54,284 bases of DNA from Isotricha intestinalis (lineage: Eukaryota; Ciliophora; Litostomatea; Vestibuliferida; Isotrichidae), in the NCBI GenBank assembly GCA_023807065.1, contig JAJJLU010003555.1:1-54284 (forward strand). The letters are read 5' to 3'. The position numbers and the translations under genes are program-made. Shown one piece after another: positions 29,053 to 37,448 of this stretch; within the stretch, counting starts at the first letter, position 1; each line of letters begins with the position of its first letter. The notes beneath the pieces are model-generated. The model worked only from the letters and a program-made list of their open reading frames with translations, was not told where the DNA came from and made no database searches.

Positions 29053-29793
29053 ATGCAGACTCCAACTCCTCACATCAAAGCATTAAAAGGTGCATTTGCA
29101 AAGACAGTATTAATGCCAGGAGATCCAGTTCGTTCAGAATGGATAGCAAAGACATTTTTTGAAAATTTAGAATTAGTAAATGACATTCGTGGAGTGAATG
29201 GCTATACAGGAACATACAAAGGACATAGAATTTCAGTAATGGCAAGTGGAATGGGAATGCCATCAATAGGAATTTATTCTCATGAATTATACAATGCATA
29301 TGATGTTCAAAATATAATTAGGGTTGGAACTGCAGGTTCATATCAAGAATTTATTAATTTAAAAGATATTATTGTTGCTATTGGTGCTTGTACTACTTCT
29401 AATTATGCTTTTCAATATCATTTACCTGGAACTTTCGCTCCTATTGCTTCTTATGAATTAATCAAAAAAACTGATGTTGTTGCTCAAAAATTACAATTAA
29501 ATCAAAAAATTCATTATGGAAATATTTTGTCTACTGATGTTTTCTATGGAGATGTTTTTACTGGAGAAGAATTCAAAAAAATGGGAGTCTTAGGTGTTGA
29601 AATGGAAAGTGCTGCTTTATATATGGAAGCTGCTAGAGCTGGAAAAAATGCTTTAACTCTTGTTACTGTTTCTGATAATATTCCTAAAGGAGAAAAAATG
29701 AGCCCTGAAGATAGAGCTAAAAGTTTAAAAGATATGGTTACTTTGGCTTTGGAAGTGGCTGTTTTATATGATGAAGAACATAAAGATGAGTAA
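29053..29793 (+). CDS. deoD: Purine nucleoside phosphorylase, bacterial DeoD type
   Basis: Catalyses phosphorolysis of purine (deoxy)nucleosides to base and (deoxy)ribose-1-phosphate, for purine salvage. At 246 residues it is near the bacterial hexameric enzyme length (about 239). Visible motifs: TPHIKA with the substrate His7, MPGDPVR (phosphate Gly23 and Arg27), DIRGVNGYTG (second phosphate Arg), RVGTAGS, GVEMESAALY (ribose-binding Met-Glu) and TVSDN (catalytic Asp). All key residues are present. This is the bacterial PNP family, not the trimeric eukaryotic one, so transfer from bacteria is likely. The first ~270 bases are clearly richer in G+C than the flanking genes: 22 of 60 bases at 29101-29160 against 10 of 60 at 28921-28980. 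No signal peptide. Confidence 0.95.
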   Translation: MQTPTPHIKALKGAFAKTVLMPGDPVRSEWIAKTFFENLELVNDIRGVNGYTGTYKGHRISVMASGMGMPSIGIYSHELYNAYDVQNIIRVGTAGSYQEFINLKDIIVAIGACTTSNYAFQYHLPGTFAPIASYELIKKTDVVAQKLQLNQKIHYGNILSTDVFYGDVFTGEEFKKMGVLGVEMESAALYMEAARAGKNALTLVTVSDNIPKGEKMSPEDRAKSLKDMVTLALEVAVLYDEEHKDE

Positions 29794-30602
29794 AATTATA
29801 TTTATCATTTTTTTATGCTTTTTTAAACGAAAATATTATTTTTTTAGGGTTATAATTTATATTAAGAAAAAATATGATTTTTTTTTTTATTTTATTATTT
29901 TTTCAAGTTTTTTCTTTTATTGAGTCATTTTTCCAATATGAAAATGTTTCTTTAATATTTTATTATTTTAAAGAGATAAATTAAATAAAATTTATCTTTT
30001 TATTCTCAAAGAAAAAGAATGTATTTTTTATTATAATAACTGAATAATTCTAAAATATGTTTTTCTAAAGCAATAATTTCTTCAAATCATTAATCATCTA
30101 AAACAACTTTATTATATTCAAAATGATTTCTAGAATTGTTCAAAACCTATATATAACTCTTTCTCATTTTTTTATCTAAATATAATTATCTAATACTATT
30201 ATTGATTTGTTATTTAGTCTTTTTGAACATCATTCATCTTCAAATTTTTTAATTTTTATAATAATATATATCTATGTTTTCCTATTGTTTTTAATCTTCT
30301 TTCTAGAATCCAATTTTTTTTCTAGAAGGGCTTCTATTATTTGCATATTCTGTATTTTACTTTTTTATTATTATCGAAAGAATTTTAGTTTATAATTAAT
30401 ATCTTTTGATTTTTAAAATTCTTAATATTTTTATAGTGGATTTAATCATTTTCCATTTAATATCTTTTTTTATGCTTTTTACTTTTTTTATTTATTTATT
30501 TTAAATTATTTAACTTTATTTATTATTATTTTATCAAATAAGGAGGGATATATTTTATTAGATTTATTACGTATTACTCCTAAAAAAGATGTTCTTCACA
30601 TT
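29794..30602. other. Long intergenic region upstream of the ZC3H gene
   Basis: About 800 bases with no credible gene; the only frames are hydrophobic shadows of T-rich sequence. With the A-rich leader that follows, this is the longest gap in the window. Pyrimidine-rich blocks alternate with AT. A weak inverted match (AGGAG near 30542, ACTCCT near 30576) is too short to call a hairpin. Confidence 0.45.
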
Positions 30603-30784
30603 GAAAACAAACAAAAAAATCTAAAAAAAAACCAAAAAAAAAAAAAAAAATAAAATAAAATAAAAAATAAACCTAAAAAAAACAAAACAAAAAAAATACC
30701 TTAAACAAAAAAAAAATCCAAAAAAAAAAAATCATATATAAAAAATCCAAAAAAAAAAAAATAAAAAAACAAAAAACAAAAAAA
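30603..30784 (+). promoter_or_regulatory. G-free, A-rich leader immediately before the ZC3H start codon
   Basis: For about 180 bases before the ATG at 30785 the plus strand contains no G. It is mostly A with scattered C and T, including a run of 17 A at 30634-30650 and several of 8-13 A. If transcribed, it would be a poly(A)-like 5' untranslated region for a gene whose product belongs to a poly(A)-binding family. Confidence 0.55.
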
Positions 30785-32309
30785 ATGAGTACAGATGCAA
30801 TAACATCAGTAATATACGATGAGAAGGATCCAATATTTTTAAAAATTCGTGAAAAATTTAAAGAAAAACTAACAACATTATTCGCTTGTGAAGATTATGA
30901 TCAAATAATAAAATATGTATTTGATGGAGTATTCAAAGATAAGACTCCAAAGAAAAAATGTATAATAGATTTTGAGCCAATATTTCATGATAAAACAACT
31001 CAATTAATGGGATATTTATGGGATTTAGTCGAAAAAACAGTAAATGAATCAAAAAATAAAGTTGAAGTTCAAGAAGAAAATGTATATGAAAAAGCAAATA
31101 GAAAAAGAAGAAATAATAATTTTAGAGGAAATAAAAGAATGAAAATGGGAAGTAAAGAAGTTATTTTACATAAAAGAGAAAGATCAAGAAGTAATAATAG
31201 TAATAATAATTTTAATGATGATGAATATCAAGGAAATTATCAAAGAAGTTTTTATAATCAAAGAGGAAGATTTAATAATATGATTGGTATGGGTGGAAGA
31301 GGTGGTTATGGATTTTATCCTATTATGACTCCTTTTATTCAAAGGTAAGGATTTATTTCCTTTTTTTTTTTTTTTTTTGTGAATGTTTTTTTTGGTCTAT
31401 TTCTCTCTCTCATATTTAATTTTTATCGTTTCTTTTTATTTTTTTTCTTGATTATTTTCAAGAAAAAAAATTGTTTTTACTTATTAATGAGTAAAAATGT
31501 GGTTTTTATTATAGAAAATTTAAATTTCAGGAAATTAAAAAAAAACCACTTTAAAGAAAATTGAAAAAAACCAAAAAAAAATAAAAACAATCCAAAAAAA
31601 AAAAAAAAAAATTTTATTTAAATACTCATTAATAACATTATTTAATTTTAGTAGACCATTTTTTCCTTCAAAAGTAAAGCATCCAAAGCCAAAAGAACAG
31701 AATCAAGAAGTTCAAAACGTTGAAAATACAAAAACAGAAGAAAAAGAAAATGTTCAAAACGATGAAGAACACAAAAATATAATAGACACAGAATCCTTTA
31801 AAAAAATGTCTCAAGAAGAACAAAAGCAAATATTAGAAAAAAGAGAAGCAAAGAAGAAAGTTCGTTGTAAAAATTGGCCAAATTGCAAAGATCCAAATTG
31901 TGAATATACTCATCCAACACAGACAGTAAGAATTAAAAAATTTTATAAAAAAAAATAGTGTCCATTTTTTCCTAATTGTATGTTTGGTGATAAATGTAGT
32001 TACATTCATCCAAATGTTCCTTGCAAATATGGATTTTACTGTACAAGAATTGGATGTTCTTATTCTCATCCTGCAGGATGGAATCCTGGAATGGGAATGT
32101 ATCCTAATGTTATGCATCCTATTCCTTTTAAAGGAAAGAAGAAACATGTTGTTAATGAAGAAGGAAAAGATAATAATAATAATAATAATACTGATTTAGG
32201 AAATTTAGATAATAAAAATGATAACGGAAATAATAATACTAATCAAGATGGAAATGTGGAAACTCAGGAACCAAATCAAATTCAGGAAGAACAAAAAGAT
32301 AATCAATAA
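30785..32309 (+). CDS. ZC3H14/Nab2-like CCCH zinc-finger protein, three exons
   Basis: Nuclear poly(A)-RNA-binding proteins of this family control poly(A) tail length and mRNA export. Model: exons 30785-31344, 31652-31925 and 31959-32309, giving 394 residues; all phases fit. Residues ~10-85 resemble the PWI-like N-terminal helical domain of Nab2/ZC3H14. A basic RGG/Asn segment follows. Three tandem fingers: C259-x5-C265-x4-C270-x3-H274, C279-x5-C285-x5-C291-x3-H295, C300-x5-C306-x4-C311-x3-H315; finger 2 begins exactly at the second splice junction. CPFFPNCMFGDKC is very like the Nab2/ZC3H14 pattern. Poly-Asn follows to the end. The acceptor of intron 1 reads TTTTAGTAG, so exon 2 may start at 31652 or 31655 (one Ser more or less). 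Confidence 0.85.
31345..31651 (+). other. 307-nt intron with T18 and A18 tracts
   Basis: Begins GTAAGG and ends TTTTAG (or the next TAG three bases on). Much longer than the other introns here. It contains 18 consecutive T at 31361-31378, just after the donor, and 18 consecutive A at 31594-31611, just before the acceptor region; these could pair. No coding frame consistent with the flanking protein was seen inside. Confidence 0.75.
31926..31958 (+). other. 33-nt intron between zinc fingers 1 and 2
   Basis: Begins GTAAGAATT and ends AAAAATAG, phase 0. Splicing joins HPTQT directly to CPFFPNC, giving the tandem CCCH spacing expected for the family, which strongly supports it. Confidence 0.88.
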
Positions 32310-32474
32310 TGGGAATTAACTTTATTTGTTTTTTGGCGTTTTTGAATTTTTTATATTATTTTTAGGGATAAAGAATAAATTAAATGAAATTAATTATTTA
32401 GTAAAATAATTTTTTTTTTATAATTAATTCATATTAAAAATTGTTTTTCTTTTTTTTTATTAATTATAATTAAT

Positions 32475-33698
32475 ATGAATCCTTATTTAGATGAAATCGA
32501 TAATATTATAGGGAAAACAAAAGAAAATGGTAAAGTTATTGATTATAGAGTTTGGACTCAAAAAAGAAATATATGTTGTGATAGAATTTTTCCTCAAATT
32601 ATACATCATTCACAATTAATAAAAAGATTAACGGGAAATTTATATGAAGAAAAAAAGGATAAAAACCTGAGCAAAAGTTATTTGTATAAATTTAAAAAAA
32701 TTAATCAAACTTCATCTCAAAAAAATATTTTTAAAGTTTCCCCGTATATAGAAAAAATTATTGGGAAAGTAGAAAAAAAAATAGATTATATAAATAATTC
32801 AACTAATGAAATAAGTAGAATGACAAGTTTATATTTAGAAAAAAAAACAATGGATGATAAATCTCTAGATTTCAGAAATATAAATAATAAAAACAATAAT
32901 GAAAATACCAATTTAAATAATAATGAGCGTAATGATAAAAATATAAAAATTAGAAATTTCTCTTATATAAGTGAACATTATAGAAAACAATTAAGAAAAG
33001 CTTTTTTAAAATTTAATCCTTTAATTCATTTAGAAAATATTAATCTTCTTCAAAAAATAGATCCTTTAATAAAAGAAGATTTAAATAATTTGAAAAAAAC
33101 AATTGATTATGAAATAAGTCAAGAAACAGATAAATATAAATTTAGAAAAAAATTTCAAAGGTTAAAAGAAAAAAATAAAAAAAATTTATTCTCCTCTGAT
33201 AATTTATCTAATTCCCAAGAAATAAATTTAAAAATAAATAAATCAAATGAAAAATTAACTCCCTTAAAAAAGCCTTTATTATTTTTTAAAAAAAATGAAA
33301 AAAAAAAAAATCATATTAAAGATGAAAAATTAGAAGAAATTTATATTTTAAAGAATTCTTCTTCTTCAATTAAAGGAATGTTAAGTAAAAAAAACATGGA
33401 AAAAAAGATTAATCAATTTATTGAAGATTATAATGAAAGAAAAATAAATAAAAAAAAATTAGAACCAATTAATTATTTTCAGGATGATAAAAATAATATA
33501 GAACAATCTTTAGGTGAATTTTATATTTTTAAACTTAATAAAATTATTAATGATAATGAAAAAAAATTACAATTTTTATTGAATAAAGATAATGATTCTT
33601 TTTCTAAAAAATTAAATAACATCAAAGATTCATTTAATAAAGAATTGAATTCTAATCTTGAAAAATATAATATAAATTTAAATATAATATCACAATAA
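32475..33698 (+). CDS. Hypothetical Lys/Asn-rich protein
   Basis: I do not recognise this 407-residue protein. The N-terminal ~55 residues (MNPYLDEIDNIIGKT, VIDYRVWTQKRNICCD) are the least biased part and may be a conserved motif. The middle contains SEHYRKQLRKAFLKFNPLIH, helical and basic. The rest is charged, with short coiled-coil potential. It has no membrane segment or enzymatic motif. It lies 165 bases after the ZC3H gene on the same strand. Confidence 0.68.
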   Translation: MNPYLDEIDNIIGKTKENGKVIDYRVWTQKRNICCDRIFPQIIHHSQLIKRLTGNLYEEKKDKNLSKSYLYKFKKINQTSSQKNIFKVSPYIEKIIGKVEKKIDYINNSTNEISRMTSLYLEKKTMDDKSLDFRNINNKNNNENTNLNNNERNDKNIKIRNFSYISEHYRKQLRKAFLKFNPLIHLENINLLQKIDPLIKEDLNNLKKTIDYEISQETDKYKFRKKFQRLKEKNKKNLFSSDNLSNSQEINLKINKSNEKLTPLKKPLLFFKKNEKKKNHIKDEKLEEIYILKNSSSSIKGMLSKKNMEKKINQFIEDYNERKINKKKLEPINYFQDDKNNIEQSLGEFYIFKLNKIINDNEKKLQFLLNKDNDSFSKKLNNIKDSFNKELNSNLEKYNINLNIISQ

Positions 33699-33843
33699 TT
33701 GAAATAAATAATAAATGAAAAAAAAACACAATAAATAAATTACAAAGTTTAAAATTTCAAAAAAAATTTTTTTAAAATTTAAAAAGAAAGAAGTTTTAAA
33801 TATTGAAATAACAATAGTTTTAATATCCATTTATAGTAACATC

Positions 33844-36800
33844 TTACCCAGATTCATCATCTCTATTGTCTTCGAAATTTCTTAAATTAGAAGAAATTTT
33901 TTTCTTTAATAAATATAAAGAAATAGAATCATCAAGAATATTATTTTCATCATCAAATCCACACATAATATTACTTAAAAATTCAATAAATTGTTCTCTT
34001 AATTTTTTATTTTCTTCTAATTTCTTTTTATATTCTTCAGTATGATAATCATTATTTTCATCTTCATTTTTATCAGTTAACATTTGATTACATTTATTAA
34101 CAAAAATAGTTTTTGGTAAATAACGATCAGAACCAGTTAAAACACTATGATTAAAATCGAAATATTCAAATAAAGAATCATAAATTTTTTTATCAATAAA
34201 TATTTGTAAAAAGTCAATAAATTGTTCGAAATATAAAGTTCTTCCAATATCAACATTAAAATCATCAAAAATAGAAGTTTCATAAAATAAAGTATTTTTT
34301 GCATCAACCCATCCAAGATCCCAATAAAGACCCTCTGAAGGTTCAGTAGCATTATTATTTTTTTTAATATTATCTTTTTTTCTTTTACTTTTTCTCTTCT
34401 TTTCATTAAAATCTTCTTCTTCATTGTTTCTATTTAAAACTTTTGGTAAATTAATTGAAAATGTAGTTGATGGAGTATAAACTATTACTTGACAACATAC
34501 TTTTCTTAAATATTCTATTATATCTAATACTGTCATTTCTTTTAAATTTTCATTATTTTCTTTATTTTCTTCTTCTGAATTTGTTTGAATACTTTTTGCT
34601 GATATTTTAAATCCTACTCTTATAATTTCTTCATAAAATGTTTCTTCATTAAATTCTTCATTACTTGCATTTTGAGGTACTTTAGGTTTTTCTTCTTCAT
34701 CTTCTTCATTTTCTTTTTTTTCTTCTTTTTCTATTTTTTCTTCATTTTGTTCTTCACTTTCTGCTTCGTTATCTTTCTTTGTGCAAGAAAAAGAACAAAT
34801 AAATGTTCCTTCTTTATTTTGTGAATCATATGGAGTGATTTTATTATTTTTTTCATCTTCATTAATACAAATAAAATCAAATAATTTCTTATAAGTATTA
34901 GCATAAGAAACTAAAACAACTTTATGATTTTTAGAAAGTAAACTTTGTTTTATTAATATTAAAGACATATTCATTTCATATTTCCCATTTTCATTAACTT
35001 TAATATCTTCATTTCTATTAAAAGTTCTTTGAGAAGGGAAATAACCAAATTTAGTAACAATAATAGATAAATTATTATCATCTTTTCCAATTTCATAATT
35101 CATTAATCCTTTTCTATTTGTAATACCTTCAATTAATAAAATATCTGGATTTTTAATTATTTGAACTTCTGCGTTTCTAACTGGAATAATTGAAAATCCT
35201 TCTTCTTTTTCATTATCTTGATTTTCTATATTTGTTCCTTCTTCTGTTTCTTCTTCATCTTTTTCATAATATTCTTTCACAATTAATGTTAATTCACATG
35301 CTTTTTGAGGTTGAAGTTTGAAATTTTTTTCATTTAATCCTTTTTCTAATTTTACTTTCATTTGAAGAGTTTCACAATCTTTATTTTGAATAACAACTTT
35401 ATATTCTCCTGGTTCTGTTTTATATTCATATATATTTTGACTATTTAATTTTATTTGATATTTACTATTTGGATTCTGAATATCACATATTGTTATATTG
35501 GCTGTTGTTATAGGTATTTGATCTATTTCTTCTACAAAATCATTTCCATTATCATTATTATTATTTCCATCATTATTTTGATTTTCTCCATTTCCATTTT
35601 CTTTTGGAACTAATTTTTTTTCTTCCATATAAACATGTATTTGGAAAATTGATCTTGTTTGATGCATTAATCCAATATATTTCTTAACTATATTTACTTC
35701 TTTTACATCTGGAGGTAATGAATTAAATTTTAATAATGTTATACTTGGACTAAAATTACTATTTTCTAAAGTTTCAATTAAATAAGTATCATAAGGTAAA
35801 GGATTAAATGTTACTAAAACACTTTCACTTCTATCATCTTCAATATCATTATCTTCATCATCATCAATATTTGATTTTTGAATTTGTTTTTCTTCTTTTT
35901 TTTCTTCAATTTTTTGTTCTTCAACTTTAGAAAATCTTCTTTGAATTATTTTTCCTTTCCTCTTAATCATATCATTATCAACATTAAATCCATTAGTAGT
36001 ATTATACATAGTATTACTCATTTGAGTTTTAGTTCTAATATTATTAGTAGTTTGAGGTCTAAAACTAGTTGAAGTAGCACTAAATCTTTGAGTATTATTT
36101 CCAAAATTATCATTTCTTAAAGTAGTTTCTTTATTTAATAATCTTTGTCTTTTCATATTTTCCAGTCTATCTTTTGGATTAGTAAAATTTAAAATTTCCA
36201 TTTCAGCTTCATCTGAAATTTCTTTAATAATTTCAGATTTATAATAATAAATATTAACTTGAATATCATTCATTTTTTCAATATCATCATAATCTTCTTT
36301 ATCAAATAGAACAAGTTCAAGAGAAAATTTAGGCATGAAAGAAACAATTTTATCAAGAACTTGATTGACTTTAGGGAAAGTTTTACTTTTTAATTTAGAA
36401 TGAATGATTTTAACATCTTTTTCTCCATTATTATTAGTAGAACAAATTTGAATTTCAAAAGCTCCAATCCTGCATTGTTTAAACTGATCATTAACTAAAG
36501 GAAATTTACCGTAACTTTGTCCGTTAGGAGGTAATTCAGGTAATTTAAATCCTTCAGTTTTAATAATATCAACATCAATAGGTTTTAATAAAACTTGAAT
36601 GAAAGGAAATCTTTCTTGAATAATTTTCTGATAATCCACAGCTAAATTTTTAAATACTTCATCAGAATGTTGTGTAATATTAGCATGTTCATCACAAGAA
36701 GCACAATATTCTATAGTAATAACATATTTTCCTTTGGATAAATCTTCATATTCTTTAAATTCTTGTAAGAAATCTCTATCTTTTTTTTTTTCACCTTTTA

Positions 36801-37152
36801 AAGGAGTATCCTTTAATTGTTCAACATTATTTTTTTCATAAAAATGTTCTAAACCAATTTCTGTTTCATTATACCTTCTTTTTATAGTATATACACCATT
36901 TGGCCACCATGATCTTTTATGAATTTTTGGGAAATAATAATTTCCTAATGGATTAGATACTTTAAATTCTCTTTTTCTAAATCTTTGTCTTCCTGCTTCG
37001 TTTGTCCCATAATATCCCATACGCTTTTGATTCTGCTTTTGACGATCTAATGTCTTCTGAGAAAATAAATATCTACCTTCTGGCTCCTCCTTTTTATTCT
37101 GATTTTTTGTTTTTGAACGATTTTCATATGTTAAAGCTCGAGATTGAGACAT
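33844..37152 (-). CDS. Large protein with Rdx/selenoprotein-W-like domain and Ig-like region
   Basis: A 1,102-residue protein. Residues 1-95 are basic with a Trp/Tyr-rich patch (HKRSWWPNGVYTIKRRY). Residues ~142-290 contain KYVITIEYCASCDEH (C150-A-S-C153), then FPFIQVLLKPI and CRIGAFEIQI, the beta-strand / C-x2-C / GAFEV pattern of the Rdx (SelW/SelT/SelH) thioredoxin-like family, with Cys in place of selenocysteine. Residues ~555-720 are beta-rich (ITICDIQNPNSKYQIKLNSQ; GEYKVVIQNKDC; GLMNYEIG), like CNA-B or carboxypeptidase-regulatory Ig-like repeats. The rest is acidic Glu-rich linker, and the end (WDLGWVDAKNTLFYETSIFD onward) is a further conserved-looking segment. No signal peptide or membrane segment. 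A cytoskeletal or ciliary scaffold role is speculative. Confidence 0.8.
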   Translation of the reverse strand: MSQSRALTYENRSKTKNQNKKEEPEGRYLFSQKTLDRQKQNQKRMGYYGTNEAGRQRFRKREFKVSNPLGNYYFPKIHKRSWWPNGVYTIKRRYNETEIGLEHFYEKNNVEQLKDTPLKGEKKKDRDFLQEFKEYEDLSKGKYVITIEYCASCDEHANITQHSDEVFKNLAVDYQKIIQERFPFIQVLLKPIDVDIIKTEGFKLPELPPNGQSYGKFPLVNDQFKQCRIGAFEIQICSTNNNGEKDVKIIHSKLKSKTFPKVNQVLDKIVSFMPKFSLELVLFDKEDYDDIEKMNDIQVNIYYYKSEIIKEISDEAEMEILNFTNPKDRLENMKRQRLLNKETTLRNDNFGNNTQRFSATSTSFRPQTTNNIRTKTQMSNTMYNTTNGFNVDNDMIKRKGKIIQRRFSKVEEQKIEEKKEEKQIQKSNIDDDEDNDIEDDRSESVLVTFNPLPYDTYLIETLENSNFSPSITLLKFNSLPPDVKEVNIVKKYIGLMHQTRSIFQIHVYMEEKKLVPKENGNGENQNNDGNNNNDNGNDFVEEIDQIPITTANITICDIQNPNSKYQIKLNSQNIYEYKTEPGEYKVVIQNKDCETLQMKVKLEKGLNEKNFKLQPQKACELTLIVKEYYEKDEEETEEGTNIENQDNEKEEGFSIIPVRNAEVQIIKNPDILLIEGITNRKGLMNYEIGKDDNNLSIIVTKFGYFPSQRTFNRNEDIKVNENGKYEMNMSLILIKQSLLSKNHKVVLVSYANTYKKLFDFICINEDEKNNKITPYDSQNKEGTFICSFSCTKKDNEAESEEQNEEKIEKEEKKENEEDEEEKPKVPQNASNEEFNEETFYEEIIRVGFKISAKSIQTNSEEENKENNENLKEMTVLDIIEYLRKVCCQVIVYTPSTTFSINLPKVLNRNNEEEDFNEKKRKSKRKKDNIKKNNNATEPSEGLYWDLGWVDAKNTLFYETSIFDDFNVDIGRTLYFEQFIDFLQIFIDKKIYDSLFEYFDFNHSVLTGSDRYLPKTIFVNKCNQMLTDKNEDENNDYHTEEYKKKLEENKKLREQFIEFLSNIMCGFDDENNILDDSISLYLLKKKISSNLRNFEDNRDDESG

Positions 37153-37448
37153 TTTTTGCTTTTATTTTATTTTTTTTTTTTCTTCCTTTATTATTGGTTA
37201 TGGATTTATTAATTATTTTTTTTTAATTTTTTTTTCATATTGATTTTATTTTTGTTTTTTATATTCTCCTTTTTTTGTTTTAGATTTATATTAAATTATT
37301 TTTTTTTATGTTTATTTTTTTTATTTATTTTATTTATTCTAAGGTAATTTATGTGATATTACAGAATTTATAATATATATAAAATATAATTTTAAACTAT
37401 TTAATTTATTTCAAATATTTTTGAATGTTAAAACTAACAGTATATTAT

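Noticed and set aside
29075..29299. 74-residue minus-strand frame
   Set aside because: Antisense of the PNP gene.
30207..30395. 62-residue hydrophobic ORF in the long gap
   Set aside because: T-rich sequence with no domain and no support from context.
30541..30583. Possible hairpin AGGAG...CTCCT
   Set aside because: Only about five pairs with a loop of around 30 bases; expected by chance.
31833..32147. Minus-strand frame opposite the zinc fingers
   Set aside because: Antisense of exons 2-3 of the ZC3H gene; the zinc-finger frame explains the sequence.
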